Counted from the first letter of the stretch, positions 1 through 10,941 are shown. The stretch: DNA of 64,000 bases from Ixodes scapularis (GCF_016920785.2 NW_024609837.1:48672745-48736744), one strand, 5' to 3'. Notes: generated from the letters alone by a model not told the origin. Made by a program: numbers and translations.

Positions 1-585
1 ACTTGTTTTGCAAGGCAGTAAGTTCCAAAATCTGGCCCTACCTCATATGTTTCTTATCGATTGTAGCCTCTAGAAACATAGCGACAGTCAAACTCCCGTA
101 AATTTTCCCCAGCTCAAGAATTTGAGCTTGCACATTCCCCGACGAGTTCAGTGGTATGCTGACAAGTTGCACTCCTGTGTACGGGCTCATCAGGTTACAG
201 TTGAATATGTAAACGGCTTTTCTACGACCTGGTAGTTTAACGACATACTTTCTCTCGGACAGTTTGTGCCGAACTGTTGCTGGCCCCTACCATCGGACTT
301 CTAGCCGTTTGCTTTGGCCGACCGCAAAAGCAGCACCATGTCGCCTTCCTTGAAGGTGCGAAGGCGGTTGTTCTTGTCGTAATACACTTTACCACGCGCT
401 TCGCGTCTCTCCATGTTTGCCTCAACCAGGTTTCGCTTCCTGTGTAGGCGATTCAGCAACGAAAGCACGCACTCCACCACCATTGAGCTCTCGGCTTCGC
501 CCTCCCAGCCTTCTCGCAGCAATCGCAATGGCGAACGCAAATCTCGTCCATAGACTAACTCAGCTGGCGTGAAGCCAGTCGACAT
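1..585 (-). pseudogene. Gypsy integrase, end of core and C-terminal tail
   Basis: The minus-strand frame at 301-585 carries the familiar end of a retroelement integrase core: a STGFTPAELVYGRDLRSPL-type motif followed by a basic linker and an F-x-x-G-D-x-V-L-L-L beta strand. After a frame change, 1-290 continues with a V-V-K-L-P-G-R-R-K motif and N-C-N-L-M-S-P-Y, typical of the tail just after integrase in Gypsy elements. The family enzyme inserts element cDNA into chromosomes. Here the frames are interrupted around 290-330 and the catalytic Asp/Glu set is not intact, so this is a relic. It lies downstream of the zinc-finger part at 819-1226. Confidence 0.75.
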
Positions 586-818
586 GAGCGACGGTTCGCA
601 GTGCGAAAAGCATTGCAGGCAAAGTCGAGTCGCAGTCTTTTCCCTGTTCGTGGCACAGGGCCCTGGGAATACGTTTCATAACCGAGGGTGCCCTCTCCAC
701 GCTATTACTTTTAGGGTGGCTTACTGAGATGTACACACTTAAGCTTTACGCCACATCTCTAAAAAAAAAGCTGGTCTTTAAAGCGCCCTTAAAAAGGCTA
801 CCGAGATCCCGCTGGATC

Positions 819-1226
819 TTACCCGGGAACACTATCCAGGAAAACAGTCAGCAAGTTGTTCACCACCTCTACAGAAGCCTGCTCCTCCAGAGGAACGGTT
901 CCTGGAAACTTGCTAGCTGGGCATAGCATAGTCAAACTATACTTAAAACCTCTCTTCATCGCAGGTAATGGCCCTACGACATCTATCACGAGCCTTTGAA
1001 AAGGCTCCAAAATTATTGGCACTAGAGTGAGGGGCGCCTTCTTTTGCTCGTTCGGCCTTCCCGTTTTTTGGCAGGTGTCACACGAGCGAATAAACACCTC
1101 GACGTCCCTAAAGCACCCCGGCCAGTAATACTTGGTTAAAAACCTACACGTTGTCTTCGTGATGCCTAGGTGTCCGGACCATCCTTCTTCATGTGAAAGC
1201 TCCAGAAAGCCTTCTTGAGCTTTCAA
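819..1226 (-). pseudogene. Gypsy integrase zinc finger and start of catalytic core
   Basis: The 135-residue minus-strand frame contains the H2C2 integrase zinc-binding domain. Two histidines sit in HEEGWSGH, followed by the K-Y-Y-W-P-G motif and the C-D-T-C pair at about residues 49-52. It then runs into the catalytic core at I-D-V-V-G-P-L-P, where the Asp is the first residue of the DDE triad. The frame stops at 819, and the rest of the core is scattered between 585 and 819 with stops. Retroelement integrases join the 3' ends of cDNA to target DNA. Homology is clear from the motif order; the gene is broken. Confidence 0.8.
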
Positions 1227-1515
1227 GGGTGAAGGCCTACGTGAAAGGCAAGAGGGTCTTGCTATAGGAGTGACCGGTCACCCCTATACCGAGAAGGGAC
1301 CTGGAGCTGTTCTTCTTCGTTCACAGATTTGTCCTTAAAGTAACGCTACAAGATACCTCTGCGCTCGTAGAAAGATACGTTCGGTTACAGTTCCTTACCC
1401 ACGCTATATCGGCACTTGCCTAACGACGCATCTGTTTTCTGTTCTGCGATAAGAGTCATCTTATCGACACTCGTTACAGCTCGAAAACGTTTGCTTTCTG
1501 GCAATACCAGGGTAG

Positions 1516-1938
1516 TCATTCACGATCCCGCAGTCGCTTTCTCATGAGATGCGTCGGTTCCCGCACTAACTGCCGCATCCAGTACCATTTTCTTCCCGCG
1601 TGCTTCTTTTTTTTAATCGAGCCAGTTACTGCTAGGACAGGATTCATGTCAAGCGCGACACCAGACTCGTTCAACTGCCTTGAAGTCAGGTTAGATAGGA
1701 TGTACGGAGAGCTGGGAAACAAACCATCGGAAACCGCTGCATTCGTTTCTACTACACTAAAGAGTTTGTTTAGTTTTACATTAGCTACAGGCATGTTATA
1801 AGACTGATCCTCGAAAGCCTGTCTAATCCACATGCAATCACCAGCGAAATCCGATTGCTTCACTAGCGAGGAATGTACCAAGTCGTATCTTGCTCCAGTG
1901 TCTCGCAGACCTTTGCAAGGTGATCCGCTTGGTGACAT
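1516..1938 (-). pseudogene. Gypsy aspartic protease region
   Basis: This 140-residue minus-strand frame has a D-T-G-A motif near residue 13, preceded by L-R and followed by a hydrophobic D-L-V-H-S-S-L-V strand. That matches the active-site loop of retropepsin-like proteases, which work as dimers to cut Gag-Pol polyproteins. The remainder resembles the long protease-to-integrase spacer of tick Gypsy elements. It lies directly upstream (minus-strand sense) of the integrase zinc finger at 819-1226. The start methionine is not a real start, since the protein would be part of a polyprotein. The flanking frames are broken. Confidence 0.65.
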
Positions 1939-2039
1939 ACCATCGGATTGGTTTTCTTTCCTCGAACGACTTCCTTTTGCTATTTTTGTCGTCCGAAGTC
2001 ACTTCTACTGTTTTTGGTGTAGAACTAAACGTAGTCGGC

Positions 2040-2560
2040 TTGTACTTTTTTGAAACTAAGTGGCCCGACTTCCCCAACCGATTTCAGGCAAATGCAGGGT
2101 TTTCGTACATTACCTTTCAGCGCCTGGAGCAACACTGATCAGCGTAGTCAGCTGTCTTCTGGATAGTGTCGACTTCGGGTAAGTCTTGGATCCATTCATT
2201 CAAGGTTGAAGGAATATAACGAAAAACCTGCTAGAGAGCTAATTGCTCCAGGATTTTTTGGCGGTCCACAAATGCGTTGGTGCCACGAAACCAGCATTTC
2301 AGAAAGCATTTAAGCCTGTGGGCGAACTCTGAGTAGCTTTCCTTCAGTCTCTTTTTTTTTTCCTCGGAACTTTATCCTGAAGGCTTCAGGCGACAACCTG
2401 AACATTCTCAGGAGGCTCGACTTCACGACAGAGTAATCCTCTGCTTCTTCGCGGTTCAACCTATTCATAACATTGGCTACTTCTGCTGGTAGTAAACTCT
2501 GCTACTAAACTGTAGCAAGCTTCGCGCATCTAATTTTGAAGAACTTTCGTCAACGGCACT
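2040..2560 (-). pseudogene. Gypsy Gag-like region with zinc-knuckle remnant
   Basis: Around 2300-2450 the minus strand reads, across frame breaks, as a capsid-like helical segment (E-A-F-R-I-K-F-R, then E-F-A-H-R-L-K in another frame) like the Gag capsid of arthropod Gypsy elements. Near 2040-2077 the reading G-K-S-G-H-L-V-S-K resembles the second half of a CCHC zinc knuckle, although the first cysteine pair is lost. Gag packages element RNA into particles. A run of T at 2351-2360 breaks the frame. The call rests on short motifs and on position upstream of the protease. Confidence 0.5.
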
Positions 2561-2752
2561 GGCCTCACCAGCAACCTTTACTTTTTGTTGAAGCATTTCT
2601 AGATCGAGATCCTCTTTCTTTCGTCTCCTCTGCACCTAGCTCCAACATTCAAAACTTTCGTCGGCGCCCGTGCTACAAGTTTCAGTGGCCTTGATAATCT
2701 AAGACTTTCTCATGGCCTTCGTGGCCTATAAGCATACCTCGGCAAACCTCAC

Positions 2753-3187
2753 TCATGAGGGCCCTCACTCACCCTCACTCACCCTCATCTTCACAGGTGA
2801 GGTGAGGGTGAGTGAGTTTCTGAACCAGGAAAATTCATGAGTGTGAAGGTGAGTGAGGGCCGTGAGGGCTGTGAGGGCGGTGAGGGCCGTGAGGGCGGTG
2901 AGGGCCGTGAGGGCCTTGAGGGCCATGAGGGCCGTGAGGGCTGTGAGGGCGGTGAGGGCGGTGAGGTCCGTGAGGGCCGTGAGGGCGGTGAGGGCCGTGA
3001 GGGCCGCGAGGGCGGTGAGGGCGGTGAGGGCGGTAAGGGGTATGAGGGCCATGAGTGCGTGAGGGGCGTGAGGGCGGTGAGTGGCGTGAGGGCCACGAGT
3101 GCGTGAGTGGTGTGAGTGGTGTGAGGGCGGTGAGTGTGTGAGGGGTGTGAGGACCATGAGTGCGTGAGTGCGGTGAGTGGGTGAGGC
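2753..3187 (+). repeat. GTGAGGGC-type minisatellite, block 1
   Basis: The block is an imperfect tandem array of a roughly 8-9 bp unit, GTGAGGGC with variants GTGAGGGCG and GTGAGTGC. Every frame stays open because the unit has few stops, giving spurious Arg-Glu-Gly, Arg-Ala-Val and Pro-Ser-Arg repeat proteins. Purines dominate one strand, which can favour slippage and non-B structures. A related second block starts near 3663. Confidence 0.9.
2774..2816. repeat. Inverted repeat at the edge of the minisatellite
   Basis: CTCACTCACCCTCA at 2774-2787 is matched by its perfect reverse complement at 2803-2816. The repeat unit therefore switches strand here: C-rich copies lie to the left and G-rich copies to the right, so the array begins with an inversion or fold-back. 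Confidence 0.8.
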
Positions 3188-3662
3188 CCCCTTCAGATCG
3201 AGCATCTTTCTCAGCAATTTTGGTGTTAATGGCGGGTTGTTCTCTAGTTTACCCTAGATCGACACGAATTGCTCAGATCGGGTGCGGCTCGGAAGAAGCA
3301 AGCAACTCGGAGCAATTCGAATGCGATTGAAACGGCTGCATCCAATCAGGAACGCAAAAGTTTCACGTCATACCGTTTGGAATCGATCGTTTTTTTGGAA
3401 ATAAACTGTTTCAGAAAGGTGCATTAGTATTCTTAACGAGATTTAAATGCATAAAAACACGTTTCTACTGCGTAATTGTGTCTAAATAGTGCAAGAAAAA
3501 TAACATTTTATGATGACAATGGCAAATTGCAGCAATTGGTTGCTGCGTGTGATCGCGGGCGGCCCGTGTTGCTGGTGTTGCGACGTAAGGTTTCTGGGCT
3601 TAGTGTTTGAACACTAAGCTCAGAGTACCTTGTTTCAGTTTGTTTCTGGGCGAATTTGCCCC
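3188..3662. other. Unassigned spacer between minisatellite blocks
   Basis: About 475 bp of unique-looking, moderately AT-rich sequence. I see no domain, RNA gene or terminal repeat in it. Open frames here are short and extend into the neighbouring array. Confidence 0.6.
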
Positions 3663-4205
3663 ATCTGAAGCTGGCCTGAGTGGCGTGAGGGCCATCAGAG
3701 CGTGAGGGGCGTGAGGGGCGTGAGGGCCGCAAGGGCGGTGAGGCGCGTGAGGGCGGTGAGTGGCGTGAGGGCGGTGAGTGGCGTGAGGGCCGTGAGGGCG
3801 GTGAGGGCCGTGAGGGCGGCGAGTGGCGTGAGGGCTATGAGTGCGTGAGGGCCGTGAGGGCGGTGAGGGCGGTGAGGGCGGTGAGGGCGGTGAGGGCCGT
3901 GAGGGCGGTGAGTGGCGTGAGGGCGGTGAGTGGCGTGAGGGCGGCGAGTGCCCAGAGGGCCATGAGTGAGTGAGGGGCGTGAGGGCCGTGGGGGCGGTGA
4001 GGGGCGTGAGGGCCGTGAGGGCGGTGAGGGGCGTGAGGGCGGTGAGTGCGTGAGGGCCGTGAGGTTCAGTGAGGGTGAGTTAAGGCCTGAAGGTGAGTGT
4101 GACTGTGAGGGCGAGGGTGAGTGAGGGGCTGAAGGTGAGTGTAGCTGTGAGGGTGAGTGAGGGGCTTAGGTGAGTGTGGCTGTGAGGGTGAGGGTGAGTG
4201 AGGGC
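3663..4205 (+). repeat. GTGAGGGC-type minisatellite, block 2
   Basis: Second tandem array of the same family as 2753-3187. The right end (4070-4205) shifts to a longer higher-order unit, GGTGAGTGTGGCTGTGAGGG-like, repeated about three times before the array ends near GAGTGAGGGCGACC. No protein function should be inferred from its open frames. Confidence 0.9.
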
Positions 4206-5950
4206 GACCTAAAATGCCGACCTCTGCCTATAAGTTCAACCCTTCCGCCAAGAACATTAATTCGGGCTTCACTATCACCGCGAGATTCATCGTGTCACGC
4301 TTTTGAAATCCCGAAAAAGGTCTGGCTTAGAGTGCCTACATGTTTCCCCTCCGCTTTAGGGTGGCGCCAACTTCTTGTTGCCCTTTCCCAGATCCTCTCC
4401 CACCGCCATTTTTTCCCACTTCTTATTTCGCTAAACGTAAACAACGTTGAGTTTCTGTAGTCTCGAAGCACGGGCAACACTGTGAGGCCACATCCGTTTC
4501 CGTGCATAAGAAAAGTCGGAGGCTCAGCGGGATGGCGGTCGTGGTGGCTGCCCCTCTATTTATTCGGGCGTCTCATATTTTGAAGTTGCGAGCAGGAAGT
4601 GTGCGTTGCTTTAACGAGATGGGAGTTCCTGCGACAAAATGAATCACAACAGACCGGCATTGCACGCCGAAACCTCGCCGTCGGAACGAGAGCGGTGAGC
4701 GCTCCCCAGCCCTTGCGAGGATAAGCTGCGGAGGGCGTAAACGAAAACAACGGAGGTTGCCACGTTAATGAGGTAGGAAACACTGGTTTGTCGACAACGG
4801 GTATCACAAACGTGGTTGCCACCCTAAACAGCGGTGAGGCGGAAACATGTAGGCACCGTAGTGCGGCTGCCTTCGTCCCGTTCCCTTGTCACCGGCATGA
4901 TGACAACTTACCAATTCAACATTTCGTCTGCTCGGGAACAAGATTAACGCCTCAGGTACTCACGAACCGACTCCGCAGGTCCCCCGGCAGTGTCGATCAC
5001 GTTGCTGCCACCAGCTGTTACGTTTCGACGCAGCCCACCGAGACGGAGACTGAAGTTGGTCTGAGTGGGCTTATTTCAACTCGGCAGTAGGACAAAGAAG
5101 AGCCTCGAACTGCTAGGCGTAGCAGCTTTTACCGGCTAAATCATCGCAGCACGCGCCGCTAAACGCAGCAGGTAGTCAGCGACGCCCTCGCTAGCATCGA
5201 TAAACGAGACCAACAAAACAACGACATAACAGACGTCAGAGGACAGAGGAAGCGTGCCTTCGCCTGTTTTTTTCCAGGGGCGCTAAACTCCTCAAACACA
5301 AAGCTCGTGCCGTTTGGACATTGGCGAAAAAAACCCGAAGTCATCGTCGGGATAGGCCTATCGGTGCGCTCCGTCAGCTTTGTGTTTGACGAGTTTAGAG
5401 ACCCTGTTGGACTGCTGACCGAGTGTGTTGGTGGTTCATGGTATTTAACGTTAGAGCGCGCCAAAAGGAAGACGCTCAGGGACTCTTTTATTTTTCATTT
5501 TCAATTTTCCTCTCTCAACATTCATTTGTTTTAATTTTTTTTTTCATTTATCAAAGAATGATACTTTTTTATTTCGAAATTTTTTGATTGGAATTTGATC
5601 CTTAATGCATAGAAAAATAGTTGTTCCCTGTCAGTAGAAGAAGAAGGTAACTAAAACAAACCAAGTGTTGTGAGTCAGCGCTGAGTGACTGTTATTTTTT
5701 TAGTGGGCTTTTGTCCGTGTTTTGTTTCTGGTGCGCTGTAACGTAAAATAGCTGTCTTCGTACATGCTGGTTGGGGCCGCCAGAGAAGTCGATATGGGGC
5801 CTTCAGATTCCGGGTCACCATTTGTGGAGAAAAAAGAACGTCCGAATTGCTTGGCGGTCTTGCTCGGAATGGCCGCTCGCTTTTGTGACGTCACGAAACG
5901 AGCTCTTTGAACTCTGTGCTTCGGGCCCCGGCAGCTCCGTCTGCTTGCCA
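4206..5950. other. Unassigned region
   Basis: No recognisable gene. Open frames of up to about 100 codons overlap on both strands and match no family I know. It contains the inverted repeat at 5283-5398 and a T-rich stretch at 5490-5600. Confidence 0.5.
5283..5398. repeat. Hairpin-forming inverted repeat, 23-bp arms
   Basis: The arm at 5283-5305 (CTAAACTCCTCAAACACAAAGC...) pairs with 5376-5398 with one mismatch in 23, separated by about 70 bp. No target duplication was recognised. It could be the core of a small fold-back element. Confidence 0.7.
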
Positions 5951-6319
5951 AACATGCTCTGACGCTGGTTTCTACAATGTGTCACGTGACCGGACAGGGC
6001 GAGTGGGCAGGGAGGTAACTGGGGAGGGGGAGATGCCACTGTAAGGTGAGGGGACGGATTGGGAGAGGAGGGTAGAGAGACGGCCAAGGAGAGAGGAATT
6101 GAGAAACTGAGTTGGTGCGACACGTTACCAAGAAAGTAGAGGGGGAGAGAGCGGAATGGAGGAAGCGGGGACGGAAGACGGAAATTATCCCTGGAGAACC
6201 CTATTGAAAAAGGCCAATATGAACTCGGCTTATTGGAAATATTGTATTCCAATGAAGTTGATGGAAACCAATAAAAACTTATTGTTATCCGATTAACCCA
6301 ATACGCACGACGGGAATTC
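5951..6319. other. Purine-rich stretch, no gene seen
   Basis: About 5990-6170 is GGAG/GAGA-rich on the plus strand and is followed by TATTGGAA-type AT-rich sequence. The same pairing of a purine tract with TATTGG-type repeats occurs, in the opposite relative order, at 14.58-15.2 kb. That suggests two copies of one poorly defined repeat. Confidence 0.4.
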
Positions 6320-6475
6320 ATATCGGAGCACAATATCGCGATATAGTATACGGTTATTGGTATACAACAGGATATTGGAGCACAATATCCCGATATAACT
6401 TGCGGTTATTGGTATACAACACGATATCGAAGCACAATATCCCGACAGAACTTACGGTTATCGGAATAGAATACG
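6320..6475 (+). repeat. 52-bp tandem repeat, three copies
   Basis: Copies start at 6320, 6372 and 6424, an exact 52-bp period. Each begins ATAT(C/T)G(G/A)AGCACAATATC and contains a CGGTTAT(T/C)GG segment. The third copy decays toward its end. Similar vocabulary (ATATCG, ATACGACA) continues to about 6560 without a clear period. Confidence 0.85.
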
Positions 6476-6559
6476 ACACCGCGTGCATATTGGTGACCGA
6501 CATGGACATACTGTGCGGCCACACGATATATAAATATCGGTCGTCGATCACGGGCCCAA

Positions 6560-7349
6560 AGGAGAATACAATATCGCGTGGATAAATCTCAGAACGAATT
6601 CCAAGTTACCAACATGAATTACGTCGGCATATACCGCGGACTAAGAGGATACGTAACACAGTATTGATCGCCCGTGAAGCAAGATGTGGATATCGGTACG
6701 CCCACATATACGACATCGCGTGAATGATATCGTAGAACAGCAGGAGTTACCATACGGCAATACCAGAGAGAACGATATTGGAGGTGGATACACATAGAAC
6801 AAAAACGTTCCGCATTGCGAACACATTCACATTGATCGAAAGCGCAAGTGTACGTTAGGCACACAGTGCACACAGCCTCGAGCGCTTGAAATGCTAGACA
6901 ACCACCAAACCATTCAGAATAACTAGCTGGGACACCCGCGACCTACCTTTCAATGAGAAAGCCCAATAACGACGTGCTCATTGGAGTGATCGTTTTCAAA
7001 CAAATGTTTATTGCAATTTTAATGCAACAAAAGTTAGGTTACCGATGTTGGAACCCAAATCGAACGCGATACGTGATAATGTCAGTTCGCACGATAAAAT
7101 AATGAGGATTAATGGGCTTGACAGGTCACGTGCTTCTTACCCGCACATTTATCGATATTGACCCACCTTTCTGGGTAATCCTACGTCGTACACAAAATCC
7201 ACAACCACACACGAGCACATTTCACCCACCACTCTTCGTCGCCTGTTTCGCAAGATTCACGCACTGTAAAAAAACGACGGGAAAAATACGTGCATTTGCG
7301 CCATCAAACGATACGTTACAGGCTCGTTTTATGAGAAAAATTTCCATCG
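6560..7349. other. Unassigned region
   Basis: AT-rich sequence with short open frames on both strands and no recognised domain, RNA gene or terminal repeats. Confidence 0.5.
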
Positions 7350-7676
7350 TCAACCCGCGCGCGCGAAAGCTCGAGCGCTCGAGCTTCGGAGGCAGTTCGA
7401 ACTCCGAAGGGAGGCCAGGAGGCGAGCCGAGCGAGATCGAGCCAGACGGGCGGCTGAGCGAGCCGCCGAGTGGCCGAATCCGCCGATCCAGCCAAGCGCC
7501 AAGCCTAGCCGAGCCGCCGAGATTGCGCGATTGCGCCATTGCGCAGCGATCGCGACCGCGCCAACCGGGCGAGACGCGGCGATGGCGGGGCCGACGGATG
7601 ACAGCTCGTCAGGTTCGTCGCGCACTTTGCTTGTGGGTTCCAAGTGAAACCAACGCACTTTCAATCGCTTCGAAAG
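7350..7676 (+). promoter_or_regulatory. GC- and CpG-rich block, possible promoter or first exon
   Basis: This is one of the few strongly GC- and CpG-rich blocks in an otherwise AT-rich window. It includes runs such as CGAGCGCTCGAGC and repeated GCCGAG/GAGCGAG words. Near its end lies an ATG in a good initiation context (GGCGATGGCG, about 7579), a second ATG at about 7597, and a strong splice-donor-like CGAAAG/GTACGT at 7676/7677. This fits the CpG-rich 5' end of a plus-strand gene. The 199-codon frame that crosses it (7112-7711) is probably open only because of composition. No TATA box was found, and linkage to the exon arrays at 11-14 kb is a guess. Confidence 0.3.
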
Positions 7677-9280
7677 GTACGTATAGACGACTTTATTACC
7701 TGCAGCATTGAGTGCTTTGGTATACACAGATCAAAGTGAACACTGAAGGACAGAAGGGAGACATGATGTTTTGAAATCGCAGCTTATTTGAGCGCATGCG
7801 TCCCCTGCTGAAAGCGTCTGGCTGTGCTGTGTTGCAGACGTCATTTCGACTGCGTGTACTCTGATGTAACGTCAGTCAGTGTTTACACTCGGCTAGCTTC
7901 GCTATCTTGTTATCTCATGTGCGAAATAGACGTAGAAACCAGCGCCTCGTCTCTTTCGGATATTCAACCTCCAGCCCCCTGGCTCCCAGCGTGCTTACCG
8001 GCGCAAACCGTTCGACGTGTTGGATTTGTGGGCTCGTTCGAAGAGGCGGTGTTTAACGCTCACGAGTCGCCGAAGTGTTACCGGAGCTTCTCTTTACGAA
8101 AGTCGCGATCGACGCTGGGCTCTGAGCTCGTACTTTTTTCTTCCCTGGTAGACTAAGAGTGCCGACCATTCATCTGTGGTGCCGACTGGCGCCGTACGAA
8201 GTTGAGAAAAGCTAGCGAGTCTGTCAGATTTTCGTGACGCCGCCCAACTGCTCTGCTACCGGCTGCGCTCAACAAATAATGTAAAAAAAAGCGTTTTATA
8301 GTTTGAATTTTTTTTGCCATGTTTTATTTCAGTTGCCGCAAAGTAAATCGCGGCCGTACGTCGGTTGACTCCCGATTACTGTCTCTACATCGTAGATTGT
8401 CTCACCACAATGGTGCCCGTTGGTGTGATCTTATTCTGATATCGTTACATCTTGCTTTTTCATCTTGGCACACTTCTAGACGACCTTCTACACGTTGCAC
8501 TCCTTGTCGACATGTCGCTGGTGTTAGAGACAAATCTGAAGTCGCTGTTTGCTCACTCCTTGGTGCACATATTTCATGTTCAACATCAGGTATCTGAAGG
8601 AGGCGCCATGAAACCCTGGAGTTTGTTTAGAGGTACCTCAACATACTGTATTCAAGTGTCGTTTTGTGTGTTATAGTTTCCTACAAAACCAAATTGCACT
8701 TTGTTCGTAATATACCCTATAACTGTTCACTACAATTAAAGTTGCTATGAAACATTGGCCACGAGAGGTGACTCGGCCAACGCAGCCTGAAAATCCCTCG
8801 CGTAATTTTCTTCATGGGTCATTTTGGACATTGACAAATTTTCTTGTGAATAATGAGTGTTATGCACATGTGTTCTACTTTTCGTACAGGTACTTCAGTT
8901 AGATAAACCCCAGCAAAGGCAGCAAGACAGTCTCATGGGGTCACACCAAGGATAACTGCATTCCTGTTCGAGTCCCGAGTCTTGTCACCAAACTTCACTG
9001 AACATAATGGTACATTCCCTTTCCTTAACTTTTTCTTCTGGAGTGTGTTTTTTTTTATTGTTGCTCTTTTCTATTGAAAGAGGGTAGTACAACGTTTAAA
9101 CACCCAATGTTTTTTTTTTCTTTTTGTAAAATATGTAGTACATCGTTTAAACACCCAAGCGTTCATAAATGGTCTCTGTACCAGACAATAGGGTGTCTTA
9201 TACTCTGTTTCATACTAAGCGGGCAACGCTGTCAAAGGTACTAAAGTGGTGCACATGAAAAAATAGAAAAAGTGTTACTC
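7677..9280. other. Unassigned region, possible intron
   Basis: No recognised domain. Short open frames occur at 7824-8156 and 8319-8597 on the plus strand. A pyrimidine tract ending in TTTTATTTCAG at about 8333 is acceptor-like. A direct repeat of GTAGTAC(A)ACGTTTAAACACCCAA-type sequence lies at about 9085 and 9134. Confidence 0.4.
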
Positions 9281-9283
9281 CGC

Positions 9284-9390
9284 GCGTTTCGTGGACGAGT
9301 GGTAGAAGGCGCTGCTCCGGTGATATTGACGTCTCGGTGGCCGTGGTTCGAACCCATTTTAAGCGCAATGTTTTTTTTTTTTTCTTTTTT
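9284..9390 (+). repeat. tRNA-derived SINE head or tRNA pseudogene
   Basis: GTGGACGAGTGGTAGAAGGC at 9291-9310 resembles a polymerase III A box of serine-tRNA type. GTGGTTCGAACCC ending at 9355 matches the B box and T-arm loop. A T-rich run follows at 9370-9390, as expected for a polymerase III terminator or a SINE tail. I cannot fold a full cloverleaf with a clear anticodon stem, so a SINE or pseudogene is more likely than a functional tRNA. Confidence 0.45.
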
Positions 9391-10408
9391 AGACATACTT
9401 TTTGTGCAAGATTGTGTGCATTGACGAAGTGCATATTTCAGTTCCTCCTCCTTGATTTTTATTTATAAGTCGCCGAGAGGCCAGATTTCTCCCATCTGGT
9501 CTGCCGCTTTGCAAGTGTTATTTGCCTCCAGCACCGAGTTGTATTTTTCTTTCGTGCAGCATGGAATGAGGAATCGCCCTGATAGCGGCCTTGTCCCAAA
9601 ATTTATAATCAGACGTTAATCGACAATAGTTGTGGCCTGTACAGTTTATTTTGAAATAGCTGTCAAGGGTAGGAATCTCCCTCTCGGAGCACCTGCGATG
9701 CACCTTCAGGCGAATGGCGTTCTGTGTGAACTCGTCATGCTTGACGGTCCCCGTGCTCGAAACTTACACGTTGCGAGGTCTTTGCTTCGGGGACGCCACC
9801 TTGCCAGATAGGCACTGCGAATTGCACTTCGCGACAGTACAGGGCACACTCCAGTGTCGTTACTGGCCGTCTCCAGGACTTCACGACCGAATTCTCCGAG
9901 GAATGTGTTCTTATACTCCCGTACACATTGGCGATCATCTGCTTGCACTCTTTCAAGATTTTCGCACAACGAATCTTTGAAAACATCCGAGCAGGAGAGG
10001 TACTTAAGCTTGCTGCGTAAAACGTCATCTTCTCACTGCACTCAGCTATGGTATGGTGGCATAGTCGGGGCATGAAGCAGGGGTACAGCTTGGAAATGCT
10101 GATCTTCATGACATTTTAAACACATTTTTCATTACTTTTGTGTCGAGTTGTCAGCATTCTAAAGGTGAGAAAGCAAGCAGCAGCGACAGCAAGAAAAGAA
10201 AAATTTAAGACCGCTTTCATCAATAATCAATTACGAGCACTAGAAAGGCATGGAGTGTAATTAAAACGCTTCTAAAGGTGAATTAGCATATAAATTAAGT
10301 ACTTGTGCCTCAAAAATACAAAAATACAATGTAAATATAGTTATAAGGATAAGAATATACACCAGGAGGACTTAAACCAAAACTAGAGTCTGTAAGTTTG
10401 AAATTTGA
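9391..10408. other. Unassigned region with overlapping open frames
   Basis: The longest frame is minus-strand 9735-10109 (124 codons). Other minus frames cover 9706-9969 and 9518-9703, the last containing an E-I-P-T-L-D-S-Y-F-K segment. They may be pieces of one decayed minus-strand gene or transposase, but I recognise no family with confidence. Confidence 0.3.
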
Positions 10409-10941
10409 CACCTTAAAGAAGCGGTGCAACGATTTTATGATTAAAACAATTTGCATCTCGTCATTTTTACGTTGTTTATCGTATCCCAGAGGATAGAGAA
10501 AACACTTCCTTTTTTAAAAATGTCGGGATTCCGCTGCATAATCGCAAAGCAAAAGTCGAGCTTTTTCCCCCACCTGCAGCCCCAAGTGGCAGCCGAAGGA
10601 ACTAGGGCGGAAAGATTACGTGACCTCGCTCGGCTCTAAGCTGCAGCATAGCGCCCGCTAATGTACGCAGAGAGAGGGAGGGGAAGCGTCCTCCGAGATA
10701 GCACACGGGAAGCTACACGGCACTCCGAATGACGTCACTGGAAGTGCGACCAGGTGTGACCCTGAATAATGGGAGTGAGTTGAGGGGTGCCCGAAATGCC
10801 AATCTTTATCTTTTTTTTACGCAACAACTAGGACACGTAGGCGAAATCGGTTTTCTGTACTTTACTTCAGAAGTGTCAAGGGGCAACTTCCAGAAATCTT
10901 TGACCGAAGTCCGAAAATTGTTGCACCACCCCTTTAAACCA
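10409..10941. mobile_element. MITE-like element with about 28-bp terminal inverted repeats
   Basis: The left end CACCTTAAAGAAGCGGTGCAACGATTTT begins near 10409. It is the imperfect reverse complement of the right end, AAAATTGTTGCACCACCCCTTTAAACC, near 10915-10941. The internal sequence includes a G/A-rich segment and no transposase. It looks like a non-autonomous DNA transposon of about 530 bp. It ends about 30 bp before the first acceptor-like site of the exon arrays. Confidence 0.65.

Larger units (their letters stand above)
1..2700 (-). mobile_element. Ty3/Gypsy LTR retrotransposon remnant, gag-PR-INT part
   Basis: Read on the minus strand, this stretch gives in order a Gag-like region, an aspartic protease, an integrase zinc finger, integrase core pieces and an integrase C-terminal tail. 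All are broken by stops and frameshifts. No LTR is visible, and the element runs off the left edge of the window. No reverse transcriptase lies between protease and integrase, which are only about 300 bp apart, so RT should lie beyond position 1 if it was present. That order resembles the Gmr1-like Gypsy group rather than standard Gypsy. The element is decayed and not expected to be active. Confidence 0.8.

Noticed and set aside
2765..3217. 150-codon minus frame and other repeat-protein frames in the minisatellite
   Set aside because: Open in all frames because the short unit lacks stops; low-complexity Leu-Thr-Ala, Pro-Ser or Arg-Glu-Gly repeats are by-products.
7112..7711. 199-codon plus frame as a protein gene
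   Set aside because: It spans AT-rich and GC-rich DNA with no domain and is likely open by composition; only the end may be exonic.
9284..9366. Functional serine tRNA gene
   Set aside because: A and B boxes are present, but no convincing anticodon arm or full acceptor pairing could be drawn.
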